Below, piece by piece: positions 7,325 through 15,843 of a stretch of 64,000 nt of DNA (its first letter is position 1; each line of letters opens with the position of its first letter). The DNA lies in assembly GCF_032460525.1 (NCBI RefSeq), contig NZ_CP135963.1, positions 2,108,001-2,172,000 of the forward strand, given 5' to 3'. Both the position numbers and the translations under genes were made by a program. The notes under the pieces are model-generated. The model was not told where the DNA came from. It saw nothing but the letters and a program-made list of their open reading frames with translations, and searched no databases. Origin of the DNA: Geodermatophilus sp. DSM 44513. Its GTDB lineage: Bacteria > Actinomycetota > Actinomycetes > Mycobacteriales > Geodermatophilaceae.

Positions 7325-8391
7325 TGGCGGTGCTCGTCGCCCGCCCGGCGGCCGTGCGCCCGGACGGGGGGGACCGCCGCCGCGGGCTCCTCTGCCGCGC
7401 GGGCTCCCGTGCGGGGGGCCTGGTGCTGTTGCTGGTGCTGCTGCTGGGCGTGTGTCTGCTCAGCCTGCGGGTCGGCTCGGTGGAGCTGTCCGCGCAGACG
7501 GTGTGGCGGGCGTTCACCGATTTCGATGGCTCCAACGAGCACCTGATCGTCACCTCGCTGCGGCTGCCGCGCACGCTGATCGGCCTCGGCGTCGGGGCGG
7601 CGCTGGCGGTGGCCGGCGCGGTCATGCAGGCGGTCACCCGCAACCCGCTGGCCGGGCCGGACATCCTGGGTGTCAACGCCGGCGCCGCCTTCGCCATCGT
7701 GACCGCGGTCTTCCTGCTCGGCGTGGTGAGCCCGTCGATGTACGTGTGGTTCGCCTTCGCCGGGGCGGCGGTCACCACGGTGCTGGTGTACGGCATCGGC
7801 TCGGTGGGGCGGACCGGCCCGAGCCCGGTCAAGCTGGCGCTGGCCGGCGTCGTGGTGACCTCGCTGCTGGGCTCCTGGACGTCGGGGGTGCTGGTTTTCA
7901 ACGAGCGGACCCTCGACGAGGTGCGGTTCTGGCTGGCCGGGTCGCTGGCGGGGCGCGACCTGGGGGTGTTCTGGCAGGTCAGTCCGTTCCTGGTCGGCGG
8001 TACGGTGGTCGGGCTGCTGCTGACCCGGCAGCTCAACGCGCTCGCCCTGGGCGAGGACGTGTCCCGCTCGCTGGGCCAGCGGACGGCGCTGGTGCGGGCC
8101 GGTTGCGCCGTCCTGGTGGTGCTGCTGGCCGGGGGCGCGGTGGCCGCGGCCGGGCCGATCGGCTTCGTCGGCCTGGCGGTGCCGCACGTCGCCCGCGCGC
8201 TGGTCGGACCCGACCACCGCTGGCTGGTGCCCTACGCGGCCGTGCTCGGCCCCGTGCTGCTCATCGCCGCCGACGTCGTCGGCCGCGTCGTGGCCCGCCC
8301 CGCGGAGCTGCAGGCCGGGATCGTCACCGCGATCGTCGGCGCCCCGTTCCGCATCCATCTCGCCCGCCGGCGCAAGCTGGCCGGCCTGTAG
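7324..8391 (+). CDS. FecCD-type iron-siderophore ABC permease 1
   Basis: A 355-residue integral membrane permease with about 9-10 hydrophobic segments. Family landmarks include SLRLPRTLIGLGVGAALAVA (about 78-97), MQAVTRNPLAGPDILGVNAG (101-120) and AAAGPIGFVGLAVPHVARALVG toward the C-terminus, which holds the loop that contacts the ATPase. Family members form the channel for ferric-siderophore or vitamin B12 uptake. It is the first full gene of the island after the iron box and is followed after 13 nt by a second, different FecCD permease, so the pair probably makes a heterodimer as in FepD/FepG. The Arg-rich N-terminal 35 residues are cytoplasmic. The exact siderophore is unknown. Confidence 0.93.
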   Translation: MAVLVARPAAVRPDGGDRRRGLLCRAGSRAGGLVLLLVLLLGVCLLSLRVGSVELSAQTVWRAFTDFDGSNEHLIVTSLRLPRTLIGLGVGAALAVAGAVMQAVTRNPLAGPDILGVNAGAAFAIVTAVFLLGVVSPSMYVWFAFAGAAVTTVLVYGIGSVGRTGPSPVKLALAGVVVTSLLGSWTSGVLVFNERTLDEVRFWLAGSLAGRDLGVFWQVSPFLVGGTVVGLLLTRQLNALALGEDVSRSLGQRTALVRAGCAVLVVLLAGGAVAAAGPIGFVGLAVPHVARALVGPDHRWLVPYAAVLGPVLLIAADVVGRVVARPAELQAGIVTAIVGAPFRIHLARRRKLAGL

Positions 8392-8404
8392 CGGACGCCG
8401 CCCC

Positions 8405-9490
8405 GTGGCCACCCCACCCGTCGAGCACGCCCGGCCGCGGCCGGACGCCGGACCTCGCCGGCTGACCGTCCGCAGCCGGCGGGTGCCGGTGTCGGCGCGG
8501 CTGAGCGTGCGCACCGCGGCCCTCGGCGCGGTCGTCGCCGCGCTGGCCCTGGCGGCGGCGGCCTGGACGATGACGCTGGGGGAGTTCCCGGTACCGCTGT
8601 CGGACGTGCTGGCCAGCACGTTCGGCGTCGGCACCGCCGACCCGGCGCACGACTTCGTCGTCCGCACGCTGCGCCTGCCGCGGGTGCTGGCGGCGCTGCT
8701 GGCCGGCGCTGCGCTGGCCGCGAGCGGGGCGGTGTTCCAGGGGCTGGTGCGCAACCCGCTGGTCGCCCCGGACGTCATCGGGGTCAACGCCGGCGCCTCG
8801 CTGGTGGCCGTCTACCTGATCGTGGTCACCGGCTCGGCGCTGCTGCTGCCGGCCGGGGCGTTCGCCGGCGCGCTGGTCACCGCGTTCGCCGTGTACGCCT
8901 TCACCTGGCGCCGGGGCATCAGCGGCAGCCGGCTGGTGCTGGTGGGCATCGGCGTCAACGCGGTGCTGGGCAGCCTGACCACCCTGATCCTGGTCCGCTA
9001 CCCGGTCGAGGAGATCGCCCCGGCGGTGCTGTGGACCACCGGCACCCTCTACGGCGCCGACTGGCGCGACGTCACGGTGCTGGTGGTCGGGCTGGGCGTG
9101 CTGCTGCCCCCGGCCTTCTGGCTCACCCGCCACCTCACCGCGCTGCAGCTGGGCGACGACACCGCGCGCAGCCTCGGCGTGCGCGCCGAGCCGGCCCGGG
9201 CGGCGCTGATCACCGTCGGAGCCGGCCTGGCGGCGACCGCGGTGGCGGTCGCGGGGCCCATCGGCTTCGTCGCCCTCATCGCCCCGCACATCGCCCGCAT
9301 GCTCGCCGGCCCGCTCACCGGCGGGGTGCTGCTGCTCTCCGCGTCTGTCGGTGCGCTGCTGCTCGCCGCCTCCGACCTGGTCGCCCAGCACGCCTTCGCC
9401 GCCGTCAGCCTGCCGGCCGGGCTGGTCACCGCCGCCGTCGGCGCCCCGTACTTCCTGTTCCTGCTGTACCGCAGCAACCGACTCAGCTGA
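8405..9490 (+). CDS. FecCD-type iron-siderophore ABC permease 2
   Basis: A 361-residue permease of the same family as the preceding gene but only moderately similar to it. Landmarks are LRLPRVLAALLAGAALAASG, FQGLVRNPLVAPDVIGVNAG and AVAGPIGFVALIAPHIARML, where the last is the ATPase-coupling loop. GTG at 8405 gives about 35 basic N-terminal residues before the first membrane segment. It is the FepG-like partner of the preceding permease. Both are followed by a binding lipoprotein and an ATPase, giving a complete ABC importer in four consecutive genes. Iron repression via the upstream box would apply to the whole unit. Confidence 0.93.
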   Translation: MATPPVEHARPRPDAGPRRLTVRSRRVPVSARLSVRTAALGAVVAALALAAAAWTMTLGEFPVPLSDVLASTFGVGTADPAHDFVVRTLRLPRVLAALLAGAALAASGAVFQGLVRNPLVAPDVIGVNAGASLVAVYLIVVTGSALLLPAGAFAGALVTAFAVYAFTWRRGISGSRLVLVGIGVNAVLGSLTTLILVRYPVEEIAPAVLWTTGTLYGADWRDVTVLVVGLGVLLPPAFWLTRHLTALQLGDDTARSLGVRAEPARAALITVGAGLAATAVAVAGPIGFVALIAPHIARMLAGPLTGGVLLLSASVGALLLAASDLVAQHAFAAVSLPAGLVTAAVGAPYFLFLLYRSNRLS

Positions 9491-9501
9491 GAGGCCCCAC
9501 C

Positions 9502-10500
9502 GTGCTCCCCCCACCCCTCACCAGGCAGCCCCCCCGTCGGACGCTCGCCCGTGCCGCCGTGGCGGCCGTGCTCGGCTGCGCGCTCGCGGCCTGCGGCGCC
9601 GACACCGCCGATCCCCAGGACACCGCGGACGCCGGCCGGCAGACCCGCACCGTCGAGCACGCCGGCGGGTCCACCGAGGTGCCCCTCGCGCCCGAGCGGG
9701 TGGCCACGACCAGCGAGGTCCTGGCCGGCCACCTCGCGTCGGTCGGGGTGCAGCCGCTGGCCGGTCCCACCGACGTGGCGGAGTGGCTGGCCCCCTACGC
9801 CGACGCCGGCCTCATCCCCGGCGTCGACCCCGCCCGGATCGAGGAGGTCGGGGCCGAGGAGACCGACGTCGAGCGGTTGGCCGGGCTGGCCCCCGACCTG
9901 ATCCTCATCGAGGAGTTCGCGCTGGACCAGTACGCCACCTTCACCGAGATCGCCCCGACCGTGGTCGTGTCCCGGCCGACCAACGCCGACTGGGCGAACG
10001 CCTTCGACCAGACCGTCGCCGCGGTCGGCGCCGAGGAGCGGGCCGGGGAGGTCCGGGAGCGCTACACGCGGCTGCTCGAGCAGGTGCCGGCCTCGGCCGG
10101 CGAGACGGTGGTGACCTTCCTCCGGGGCTCGGGGCCCGGGCAGTTCCGCCTCGACGTGCTCGGCGGCTTCGGCGGCTCGGTGGCGGCCGAGGCCGGCTAC
10201 CGCGTCGACACCGGGGACGCTCCCGCCGAGCAGGCCCAGGAGAGCGTCATCGAGTACAGCAACGAGCAGCTCGAGGTGGCCACCGGCGACCTGTTGGTGA
10301 CCACGACCCAGGCCGAGGGCGGGCCGAGCAGCATCGCCGAGCTCCAGGCCGGCCCCCTGTGGACGAACATCCCGGCCGTCCGGGACGGCCGGGTGGTCGA
10401 GTTGCCCCAGCCGGTCTACAACGGCGGCACGTACGTCGCGGCGGAGCTGCTCCTGCAGGCCCTCCTCGACGCCACCGGCGAGGAAGGGCCCGCGTCATGA
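9502..10500 (+). CDS. iron-siderophore ABC transporter binding lipoprotein
   Basis: A 332-residue lipoprotein of the FepB/FhuD periplasmic-binding family (type III fold, two lobes joined by a long helix). The signal peptide ends in the lipobox LAAC near residue 32. VPLAPERVATTSEVLAGHLA (N-lobe) and LAGLAPDLILIEEFALDQYA match the usual pattern of these proteins. It starts at GTG 9502, 11 nt after the second permease, and its last codons overlap the ATPase start (ATGA). It lacks the long pre-Tat leader shared by the four binding proteins at 17.0-20.7 kb, so it belongs to a different sub-lineage. It probably captures the ferric siderophore for the adjacent permeases. Confidence 0.92.
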   Translation: MLPPPLTRQPPRRTLARAAVAAVLGCALAACGADTADPQDTADAGRQTRTVEHAGGSTEVPLAPERVATTSEVLAGHLASVGVQPLAGPTDVAEWLAPYADAGLIPGVDPARIEEVGAEETDVERLAGLAPDLILIEEFALDQYATFTEIAPTVVVSRPTNADWANAFDQTVAAVGAEERAGEVRERYTRLLEQVPASAGETVVTFLRGSGPGQFRLDVLGGFGGSVAAEAGYRVDTGDAPAEQAQESVIEYSNEQLEVATGDLLVTTTQAEGGPSSIAELQAGPLWTNIPAVRDGRVVELPQPVYNGGTYVAAELLLQALLDATGEEGPAS

Positions 10501-11354
10501 CCGACCTGCGCGCCGAGCACCTGCAGCTGGCCTACGACGGCGACCCGGTGGTGCGCGACCTGTCGGTGGCGATCCCCGAGGGACAGGTCACCGTCATCTG
10601 CGGGCCCAACGCCTGCGGCAAGTCCACCCTGCTGCGGGCACTGGCGCGGCTGCTCAAGCCGCGCCATGGGGTGGTCTACCTGGACGGGCAGGCGATCACC
10701 CGGATGCCGACCCGGCAGGTCGCCGTCCGGCTGGGTCTGTTGCCGCAGAGCGCCAGCGCCCCGGACGGGCTGACCGTGGAGGACCTGGTCGGCCGCGGCC
10801 GGTTCCCGCACCACCGCTGGTTCCAGCAGTGGACGGCGGAGGACGAGTGGGCCGTTGAACAGGCGCTGGCCCTCACCGACACCGCCGGCCTGCGGCACCG
10901 CCCGGTCGACGAGCTCTCCGGCGGCCAGCGCCAGCGGGCCTGGCTGGCGATGGCGCTCGCCCAGGACACCCCGATCCTGCTCCTCGACGAGCCGACCACC
11001 TACCTCGACCTGGCCCACCAGGTGGAGCTGCTGGACCTGCTGGCCGAGCTCAACGAGACGCAGGGCCGCACGATCGTGATGGTGCTGCACGACCTCAACA
11101 AGGCCTGCCGCTACGCCTCCCACGTCGTGGCCATGTCCGCGGGGCGGATCGCGGCGCAGGGCCCGCCGCGCGAGGTCATCACCGCCGACGTCGTCCGCGA
11201 GGTGTTCGGCCTGCAGGCCACCGTCATCGACGACCCGGTCACCGGCACGCCGCTGGTGGTGCCGGTCGGCCGCCGTCGGCGCACCCTCCCGGCCCGACCG
11301 CGGCCCACCCCGGCGCCCGCCGCCCGGCCGGCCGCCGCTGTCGGGCGCCGGTGA
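10497..11354 (+). CDS. iron-siderophore ABC transporter ATPase
   Basis: A 285-residue nucleotide-binding subunit of the FepC/FhuC type. Walker A is CGPNACGKSTLLRALARLL (about residues 38-56). The Q-loop follows in LGLLPQSASAP, the signature is ELSGGQRQRAWLAMALAQ, and Walker B with the D-loop is ILLLDEPTTYLDLAHQ. The H-loop is VLHDLNKACRYASH. The Pro/Arg/Ala-rich last 35 residues are an unusual tail. ATG 10497 overlaps the stop of the binding protein. It powers the two permeases upstream. Confidence 0.95.
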   Translation: MTDLRAEHLQLAYDGDPVVRDLSVAIPEGQVTVICGPNACGKSTLLRALARLLKPRHGVVYLDGQAITRMPTRQVAVRLGLLPQSASAPDGLTVEDLVGRGRFPHHRWFQQWTAEDEWAVEQALALTDTAGLRHRPVDELSGGQRQRAWLAMALAQDTPILLLDEPTTYLDLAHQVELLDLLAELNETQGRTIVMVLHDLNKACRYASHVVAMSAGRIAAQGPPREVITADVVREVFGLQATVIDDPVTGTPLVVPVGRRRRTLPARPRPTPAPAARPAAAVGRR

Positions 11355-11371
11355 CGACCAGGAGGGCGACG

Positions 11372-12055
11372 GTGCCCGGTGGCGTGCTCGTCGACGCCCC
11401 GCTGGCCGGCACGCTGGCGGCCATCGACGCCGACGACGAGTGGGTCAGCTGGCGCCTGGTCCCGGGCCGGCCCGACGAGGACTGGGTGCGCTGCGCCGAC
11501 GTCGACGCCGCCTTCGTCACCGCCTGGGAGCGGGCGGCGGCCGCCCACCAGGCGGCCGAGCACCGCCGCAGCGACCCGCGCGCGGCCGCGGCTCACGTGC
11601 TCGGCTGGTACGCCGAGCTGCCCGGTACCGTGGGCGGGCGGCTGTTCGCCGCCGCCCGCCGCGTGCCCCGGGTGGACGCCGGCTCACTCGCCTTCCGGCA
11701 GCACCCGGCCGAGTCCTGGGCCGACGGCGTCGTCCTGCTCGACGATCGGTTCTGGTGCCTGCCCGGGGACGCCGCCGCGGACCACCCCTCGGCCACCGTG
11801 GTCGCGAGCGAGGAGGAGCTGTCCGCGCTGCTGCGGCGGCAGGTGCGCGCGCACGCCGACGCCTTCCTGCGCTGGTACCGTCCGGGCGCCCGGCTGGCCC
11901 GGCGCAACCTGCTGGGCGCCTTCGTCGACGGGCTGGACTGCGGCGTGTGGCACGGCGAGGACCCGGGCCCCGCCGGACGCGCGGCGGTGCAGGCCGCAGC
12001 CTCCCGCGTGCTGCCCGGGGGGACGCCGGAGTTCGCTGAGGCCTCGACGCTGTGA
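11372..12055 (+). CDS. FhuF-like (siderophore-iron reductase type) protein lacking C-terminal cysteines
   Basis: A protein of about 227 residues. The core YAELPGTVGGRLFAAARRVP followed by SLAFRQHPAESWADGVVLLD and DRFWCLPGD resembles the middle domain of FhuF-type ferric-siderophore reductases. FhuF proteins normally end in a CCx(10-11)CxxC-type cluster that binds a [2Fe-2S] centre. Here the C-terminus (LDCGVWHGEDP, then FAEASTL) has one cysteine and no cluster, so reductase activity is doubtful. GTG 11372 has GGAGGG 5 nt upstream and is preferred over GTG 11351, which overlaps the ATPase stop. Its place at the end of the importer operon supports a role in iron release or handling. Confidence 0.7.
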   Translation: MPGGVLVDAPLAGTLAAIDADDEWVSWRLVPGRPDEDWVRCADVDAAFVTAWERAAAAHQAAEHRRSDPRAAAAHVLGWYAELPGTVGGRLFAAARRVPRVDAGSLAFRQHPAESWADGVVLLDDRFWCLPGDAAADHPSATVVASEEELSALLRRQVRAHADAFLRWYRPGARLARRNLLGAFVDGLDCGVWHGEDPGPAGRAAVQAAASRVLPGGTPEFAEASTL

Positions 12056-12155
12056 CGCCAGGTCCGCCCGCACCCGTGGCCGCCCCGCCGGCGATCCGAC
12101 GGCGAGCGTCGCACCGGCTGGACAGACCGCGCCGTGAGGGGTGAGTCGCGGCCGG

Positions 12156-12380
12156 CCAACCATCGGGAGCGTCCTCGACCGCACCTTCCTCGGCCACGGG
12201 AGTGAGCGGCACCCCGTAGGCGGTCTCCCTCAGGAGGACCTCGCCGGGTGCGGTGATGAGGCGACGCCGCAGCCGTTGCGGCAGCACCATGCGACCTTGC
12301 CCGTCTACGGCGACCCGGGTGACGTGCCCCGTGGATGGAGGTCCCAGGGCATCGAGGGTGACCCACGTCGTCGTGGTCAC
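12156..12380 (-). pseudogene. AbrB/SpoVT-type swapped-hairpin DNA-binding domain with no nearby stop
   Basis: From GTG 12380, which overlaps the stop of the exporter gene (GTGA), the frame reads VAVDGQGRMVLPQRLRRRL, then APGEVLLRETAYGVPLTPV. This matches the AbrB/MazE/SpoVT domain pattern (DxxGRVxLPxxLRxxL...GDxVxxxxxxxGxxLxP). Similarity ends after about 75 residues. The frame then stays open antisense through the FhuF-like gene to about 11517 with composition typical of non-coding frames, so the original stop appears to be lost. The coordinates cover only the recognisable domain. It could be a transcription factor or an orphan antitoxin; no toxin is adjacent. Confidence 0.5.
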
Positions 12381-14182
12381 CCTCGGCGACTGGCCGGGCC
12401 GCCGCGGGCGCCGTGCCAGGCGTGCCACAGCTCGGCGTAGCCGCCGCCGGCGGCGAGCAGCTCGGTGTGGCTGCCGACCTCGGTCACGCGGCCGTCCTCG
12501 ACCACGGCGATCCGGTCGGCGCCGGCGGCCACGTCGAGCCGGTGGCTGACCGCCAGCACGGTGCGCCCGCGCAGCGCCGCCTCCAGCGCGCGCTCCAGGC
12601 CGCGGGCGGCGGTGGGGTCCAGCGCGGCGGTGGCCTCGTCGAGGACGACCACCCGCGGGTCGCGCAGCAGCAGCCGGGCCAGCGCCACCTGCTGGGCCTG
12701 GGTGGGTGACAGCCGCAGGCCGCCGTCCCCGATGCGGGTGGCCGGCCCGGCCGGCAGGGCGGCCACCCAGCCCGACGCGCCGACCGCGGCCAGCGCCCGG
12801 TCCAGGTCGGCGTCGCCGGCGTCCGGGGCGGCCAGCCGCAGGTCCTCGACGAGCGTGCCGCGGAAGACGTGGGTCTCCTGGGTGACCAGGACGACGGTGG
12901 CCGGCAGCGCGTTTCCCAGGTCGGTCACCGGCACGCCGCCGACGAGCACCCGGCCGGCGTCGGGTCGGTGCACGCCGGCGACCAGCGCGCCCAGCGTCGT
13001 CTTGCCCGCCCCGCTGGGGCCGACCACGGCCAGCCGCTCGCCCGGCGCGACGGCGAGGTCGACCCCGTGCAGCACCTCCGGACCGCCGGCGTAGCCGAAC
13101 CGCACGCCCTCCACGAGGATCGCGGAGCCGGCCGGTGTGCCCGCGGCCGGCCCCGGCGGGACGGCGGCGTCCTCGATGCCGACCAGCCGGCGCAGCGCGG
13201 CGGAGGCCGACTGCAGCTCGTCGAGCAGCTCCAGCAGCGTGCCGACCGGGTCCAGCAGCCGGATCTGGTAGAGCGCGGCCGCGGTGACCACCCCGACGGT
13301 GGCGGCGTCCCGGCCGACCAGCACCGTCCCCAGCGCCAGCGTGGTGACCAGGGCGACGACCTGCCCGGCGGTCACCGCCGGGCGAAGCACGTTGCGCGCC
13401 CGGGCGGTGGACATGGCCGCGTCGTAGACGGCGTCGGCGTCCGCGCCGATGCGGACCCGCTGCGCGGCCGAGCGGCGGAAGGCCAGCACGGTGCGCAGCC
13501 CGGCGGCCGACTCGTGCAGCCCGCCCATCAGCCGGCCGACCCGCGCCCGCTCCTCGCGGTAGCGGGCCGGTGCGTGCCGGGCGTACCAGCGGCCCCCGAG
13601 GACGACGACCGGCGCGCCGGCCAGCACCGCGGGCAGCAGCGGCGGTGACAGCAGGGCCAGGGCGCCCAGGGTCAGCGCGATCTCCAGGGTGGCGAGCACG
13701 GACGACGGTCCGGCCGTGCGCACCGTGCTGCTCAGCACGGCGACGTCGGCGGTGACCCGGCTGACCAGGTCGCCGGTGCCGGCCCGCTCCAGCGTGGACA
13801 GCGGCACCTGCAGCGCCCGGGTGAGGGTGTGCCGGCGCAGGTCGGCGAGCACCCGCTCGGCGGCGGTGGCCATGCGCACCGTGCCCCACCAGGACAGCGC
13901 CGCGCCGGCCACGGTGGCCGCGAGGAACGCCGCGGCCAGCGGCCCGAGCAGCTCGCCCCGCCCGGCGACCGCCGCGTCGACGATGCGGCCGAGCAGCGCC
14001 GGGCCGGCCAGGGTGACCCCGGTGGCGGCCACGAGGACGACGGTCGCCACGCCCAGCGCCCCGCGGTGGGGGCGGAGCAGCCGGCCGGCGGCGGCGCGGG
14101 TGCGGGGGCCGTCGGCGACCGGCAGCGGGTGAGCGGCCGGTTCCGGGGCCTGCGGTCCGGGGGCGGTCGGGGGAGCGCTCAC
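12377..14182 (-). CDS. ABC exporter half-transporter with canonical Walker motifs
   Basis: A 601-residue fused membrane/ATPase half-exporter. Six membrane segments occupy roughly residues 35-310. The ATPase domain starts near 355, with Walker A VVGPSGAGKTTLGALVAG and Walker B VVVLDEATAALDPTAA. The signature is altered to LRLSPTQAQQVALAR, with SPT-Q in place of SGGQ. GTG 14182 overlaps the stop of the partner gene. In the head-to-tail dimer its intact Walker motifs face the partner's good LSGGQ, while its own poor signature faces the partner's broken Walker A. It is divergent from the siderophore-interacting protein gene across an iron box, so siderophore export or import of the IrtAB kind is possible. 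Confidence 0.9.
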   Translation of the reverse strand: MSAPPTAPGPQAPEPAAHPLPVADGPRTRAAAGRLLRPHRGALGVATVVLVAATGVTLAGPALLGRIVDAAVAGRGELLGPLAAAFLAATVAGAALSWWGTVRMATAAERVLADLRRHTLTRALQVPLSTLERAGTGDLVSRVTADVAVLSSTVRTAGPSSVLATLEIALTLGALALLSPPLLPAVLAGAPVVVLGGRWYARHAPARYREERARVGRLMGGLHESAAGLRTVLAFRRSAAQRVRIGADADAVYDAAMSTARARNVLRPAVTAGQVVALVTTLALGTVLVGRDAATVGVVTAAALYQIRLLDPVGTLLELLDELQSASAALRRLVGIEDAAVPPGPAAGTPAGSAILVEGVRFGYAGGPEVLHGVDLAVAPGERLAVVGPSGAGKTTLGALVAGVHRPDAGRVLVGGVPVTDLGNALPATVVLVTQETHVFRGTLVEDLRLAAPDAGDADLDRALAAVGASGWVAALPAGPATRIGDGGLRLSPTQAQQVALARLLLRDPRVVVLDEATAALDPTAARGLERALEAALRGRTVLAVSHRLDVAAGADRIAVVEDGRVTEVGSHTELLAAGGGYAELWHAWHGARGGPASRRG

Positions 14183-15843
14183 CGGCCGGCCACCTCGGCG
14201 GCCGGGTCGACCAGGTCGCGGTAGGCGGGCGCGGCGGCCAGCAGGTCCGCGTGCGGGCCCTCGGCGGTGACCCGCCCGTCCTCGACGAGCAGCACCCGGT
14301 CGGTCGCGGCCAGCAGGGCGGGGCTGGTGGTGAGCGCCACCGTGGTGCGCCCGGCCCGTGCCCGCACCAGGCCGGCCACCACCTGCTGCTCGGTGTGCGC
14401 GTCGACGGCGCTGGTGGGCTCGGCCAGCACGAGCACCGGCGGGTCGGCCAGCAGCGCGCGGGCCAGTGCGACCCGCTGCCGCTGACCGCCCGACAGCGAG
14501 CGGCCGGCGGCGGTCACCTCGCCGTCCAGACCGATCCGGTCGACGACGTCCTCGGCGGCGGCGTCGCCCAGCACCCGGCGCAGCGCGGCGTCGTCGGTGG
14601 CACCGCCGGCAGGGCCGGCGAGGGCGAGGTTGTGCCGCAGGGTGCCGGCGAACAGGACGGCGTCGTGCTCGGCAACCAGCAGCCGCGCGCGGACGGCCTC
14701 CGGGGGCAGCTGCGCGGCGTCGCACCCGTCGAGCAGCACCCGGCCGGCGTCGGGGTCACGGTGCGCGGCCAGCACGTCCAGCAGGGCCGCGGCCGCCGCG
14801 GGGTCGGTGACGACGACGCCCACGTGCTCGCCGGGCGCAACCTCGAGGTCCAACCCATCGAGCAGCTCGCGGCCGGCACCGGCGACGGCCACCCCGGCCA
14901 GCCGCAACCCGCCACGAGCGGGTCCCTCGGCCGGAGCCCGCGCGCCGGCGGGGCGGTCGACAGCGGTGCGGTCGAGGGCGGGCGGCAGGTCGAGGGTGCG
15001 GGCCAGCCGGGCGGCCGCAGCCGCGGCGCGCGCCCACTTGCGGCCGAGCTCGCCGAACGTGGCGATCGGCTCGACGAGGAAGGTGGCCAGCCCGAAGGCG
15101 GTCACCAGCTGGCCGGCGGTGAGCGAGCCGGTGAGCACCTGCTGCCCACCGATCCACACCAGGACGGCGACCAGCGCGCCGGGCACCACGATGCGCAGCG
15201 CCTCCCAGACCGCGTCGAGCCGGGCGACGTCGACCGCCGCGCCGCGCACCGCGGCGACCCGGGCGGTGAACCGGCGCAGCGCCGCGGCCTCGCCGCCGAA
15301 CCCGCGCAGCACCCGCACGCCGGCGACGGTGTCGGCGGCGGTGGCCGCGGCGTCGGACAGCCGGTCCTGCTCGGCGGCCGCGCGCTGCTCCAGCGGTCGC
15401 CACAGCGGCACCATCGCCAGCAGCGCGGGCACCAGGCCGAGCACGACGACCAGGCCGAGCGGCACCGAGGTGCCCAGCAGCACCGCGGCGACGCCGGCGA
15501 AGACCACGACCGAGGCGCTGCCGCGTAGCAGCACGTCCATGGCCGCGGCGATCCGGACGGCGTCGGCCTCGGCGTGGCTGATCAGCTCGCCGGAGGAGCG
15601 CCGGTCGACCACGCCGCCGTCGGGGCGCAGCAGCCGGTCGGCGACGCGCTCGGTGACCAGCCGCTCGGTGTCGCTGAACAGCCGGCAGGCCAGCCAGTGC
15701 CGGACCGCGCCCGCGCCGGCCTGGACCGCGCCGGCGAGGGCGATCCCGGCCAGCCAAGGGAGCAGCGCGCGCAGGTCCCCGCTGGTGACGCCGGCGTCGA
15801 CGGCCCGGCCGAGCAGCACCGGCAGCGCGGCCAGCGACCCCAT
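14179..15843 (-). CDS. ABC exporter half-transporter with degenerate Walker A/B
   Basis: At least 554 residues, the partner of the next gene. The membrane domain is followed by an ATPase domain in which the P-loop reads VTDPAAAAALLDVLAAH, with no GxxGxGK(S/T), and Walker B reads VLVLAEPTSAVD, with Asp replaced by Ala. The signature LSGGQRQRVALARALL is intact. Such asymmetric pairs have one catalytic and one non-hydrolysing site. The ATG at 15843 falls inside the first membrane segment. Homologous sequence (LLRWTAAAHRW) continues about 60 codons upstream to a TAG near 16027, but no ATG, GTG or TTG occurs there. Either an unusual start codon or a small indel at the 5' end is likely. Confidence 0.88.
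   Translation of the reverse strand: MGSLAALPVLLGRAVDAGVTSGDLRALLPWLAGIALAGAVQAGAGAVRHWLACRLFSDTERLVTERVADRLLRPDGGVVDRRSSGELISHAEADAVRIAAAMDVLLRGSASVVVFAGVAAVLLGTSVPLGLVVVLGLVPALLAMVPLWRPLEQRAAAEQDRLSDAAATAADTVAGVRVLRGFGGEAAALRRFTARVAAVRGAAVDVARLDAVWEALRIVVPGALVAVLVWIGGQQVLTGSLTAGQLVTAFGLATFLVEPIATFGELGRKWARAAAAAARLARTLDLPPALDRTAVDRPAGARAPAEGPARGGLRLAGVAVAGAGRELLDGLDLEVAPGEHVGVVVTDPAAAAALLDVLAAHRDPDAGRVLLDGCDAAQLPPEAVRARLLVAEHDAVLFAGTLRHNLALAGPAGGATDDAALRRVLGDAAAEDVVDRIGLDGEVTAAGRSLSGGQRQRVALARALLADPPVLVLAEPTSAVDAHTEQQVVAGLVRARAGRTTVALTTSPALLAATDRVLLVEDGRVTAEGPHADLLAAAPAYRDLVDPAAEVAGR

Noticed and set aside
11517..13889. 790-residue minus-strand frame spanning the exporter and FhuF-like genes
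   Set aside because: Only about 75 residues after position 12380 resemble a protein domain; the rest is off-frame reading of the exporter gene or antisense of the FhuF-like gene.
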